Source: Leeuwenhoekiella polynyae
Lineage (GTDB): Bacteria; Bacteroidota; Bacteroidia; Flavobacteriales; Flavobacteriaceae
Direction: 5' to 3' (one strand)
Length of the DNA stretch: 64,000 nucleotides
Assembly: GCF_042683665.1 (NCBI RefSeq)
Contig: NZ_JBHUOO010000015.1
Shown: piece by piece, positions 63,484 through 64,000 of the stretch
Numbering within the stretch: position 1 is the first letter of the stretch
Layout: the number at the start of each line of letters is the position of its first letter
Position numbers and translations under genes: made by a program
The notes under the pieces: generated by a model
Told to the model about the DNA's origin: nothing
Databases searched by the model: none
The model's input: the letters and a program-made list of their open reading frames with translations, nothing else

Positions 63484-63999
63484 TCAAAAAACTCTCGTTT
63501 TAATGCGCTGCCATAGTTTCACCAGAACTACAGTTGCAATCAGCGTGAGTAGCGTTAGGATGCCGGCCTTGGTATAATAACCATAGATCCAGTATCCGGT
63601 GCTGAACAGTGCACCATATATTGTAACACAACCTACAANTTGTGTTTGTTTGTAAAAATCAAATAGAGTCTTGTCTTTCTCAGGCTTGGTCAAAAAGGTA
63701 ACCGAAAGCCAAACAACAGAAGTAAGCAATACAATTAGGGGATAGGTAGACCAATTAGGCAACACACCATCTGCTTCTGCTGTTCCGAAAAGAACGACAC
63801 CTAGAGAAGTAAAGTTGAACAGGATGGAGATAATCCCTGAAGAGAACATCGCTGAAATCTCACTCCAGGCATTGATGCGCCACCAGAACCAGCGCAAAAT
63901 AAAAATGAGACCGGTACCTGCCCCGAACATCAAAATTATATTGAACAACTGATAAGCATTAGTAAGCACCAGTGCCAAGGCAGAACTTACTACCATCAA
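63484..63999 (-). CDS. Sodium:solute symporter, C-terminal part only
   Basis: 171 residues to the right edge; the N-terminal two thirds lie outside the window. Helices and the motif LRWFWWRINAWSEISAM near residue 35 are typical of Bacteroidota SSS-family transporters that import sugars, sialic acid or related solutes with Na+. The base at 63639 is ambiguous (N). Around it, FYKQTQ runs directly into VGCVTIYGALF; relatives usually have a longer loop between these elements, so sequence may be missing here. It is transcribed towards the glycan operon and could import one of its products. Confidence 0.8.
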   Translation of the reverse strand: MMVVSSALALVLTNAYQLFNIILMFGAGTGLIFILRWFWWRINAWSEISAMFSSGIISILFNFTSLGVVLFGTAEADGVLPNWSTYPLIVLLTSVVWLSVTFLTKPEKDKTLFDFYKQTQXVGCVTIYGALFSTGYWIYGYYTKAGILTLLTLIATVVLVKLWQRIKTRVF

Positions 64000-64000
64000 C

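Overview
The window looks like a chromosomal segment of a marine-type member of the Bacteroidota, family Flavobacteriaceae. The evidence is a SusC/SusD pair, many lipoproteins with short lipoboxes, a mevalonate pathway, -7 promoter elements of the TAnnTTTG type, AT-rich intergenic DNA and almost no Shine-Dalgarno sequences. The genus cannot be fixed from sequence alone. No rRNA, tRNA, CRISPR array, prophage or intact insertion sequence was seen.

Layout. 1-4.2 kb: membrane glycosyltransferases, with a GT2 / LpxB-N-like / ArnT-like operon that probably decorates an envelope lipid or glycan. 4.3-6 kb: a GH20 lipoprotein. 6-9.4 kb: a polyamine operon (arginine decarboxylase, agmatinase, deoxyhypusine-synthase-like enzyme). 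9.5-16 kb: housekeeping genes, namely an RluB-like protein lacking the expected catalytic Asp, a UbiA prenyltransferase beside mevalonate kinase and diphosphomevalonate decarboxylase, TspO and a BaiN-like flavoprotein.

16.2-33.4 kb is the most unusual part. A SusC/SusD pair is followed by three consecutive ~1,100-residue FG-GAP/VCBS + ASPIC/UnbV lipoproteins, a lipoprotein of the vanadium haloperoxidase/PAP2 family, and a membrane-anchored SRPBCC/GyrI-like protein. It contains no glycoside hydrolase, peptidase or sulfatase, so the imported substrate is unknown. A terminator lies between susD and the first VCBS gene, and a perfect 13-bp inverted repeat lies upstream of the susC promoter.

33.4-42.6 kb: MarC, a small membrane protein whose ORF has no normal start codon, then a sugar locus of two divergent units: lacI-pgmB-GH65 and GH32-MFS-fructokinase. 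They would convert an alpha-glucoside and a fructoside to glucose, glucose 6-phosphate and fructose phosphate. A LacI-type operator lies inside the lacI promoter. 42.6-46.7 kb: a PLP decarboxylase and a TrkH/TrkA potassium system. 46.7-52.3 kb: glycerol catabolism (glpD, glpK, glpF, an outer-membrane barrel candidate) with a divergent DeoR-type regulator.

52.3-63.1 kb is one tightly packed seven-gene operon of exo-acting glycan enzymes (GH3, two GH29 fucosidases, GH35, GH20, CutC-like, sialidase-fold), suited to trimming fucosylated, galactosylated, N-acetylhexosamine-containing glycans. It has no SusC/D in view. The end of a sodium:solute symporter lies beyond it at the right edge, and its reading frame contains the only ambiguous base in the window.
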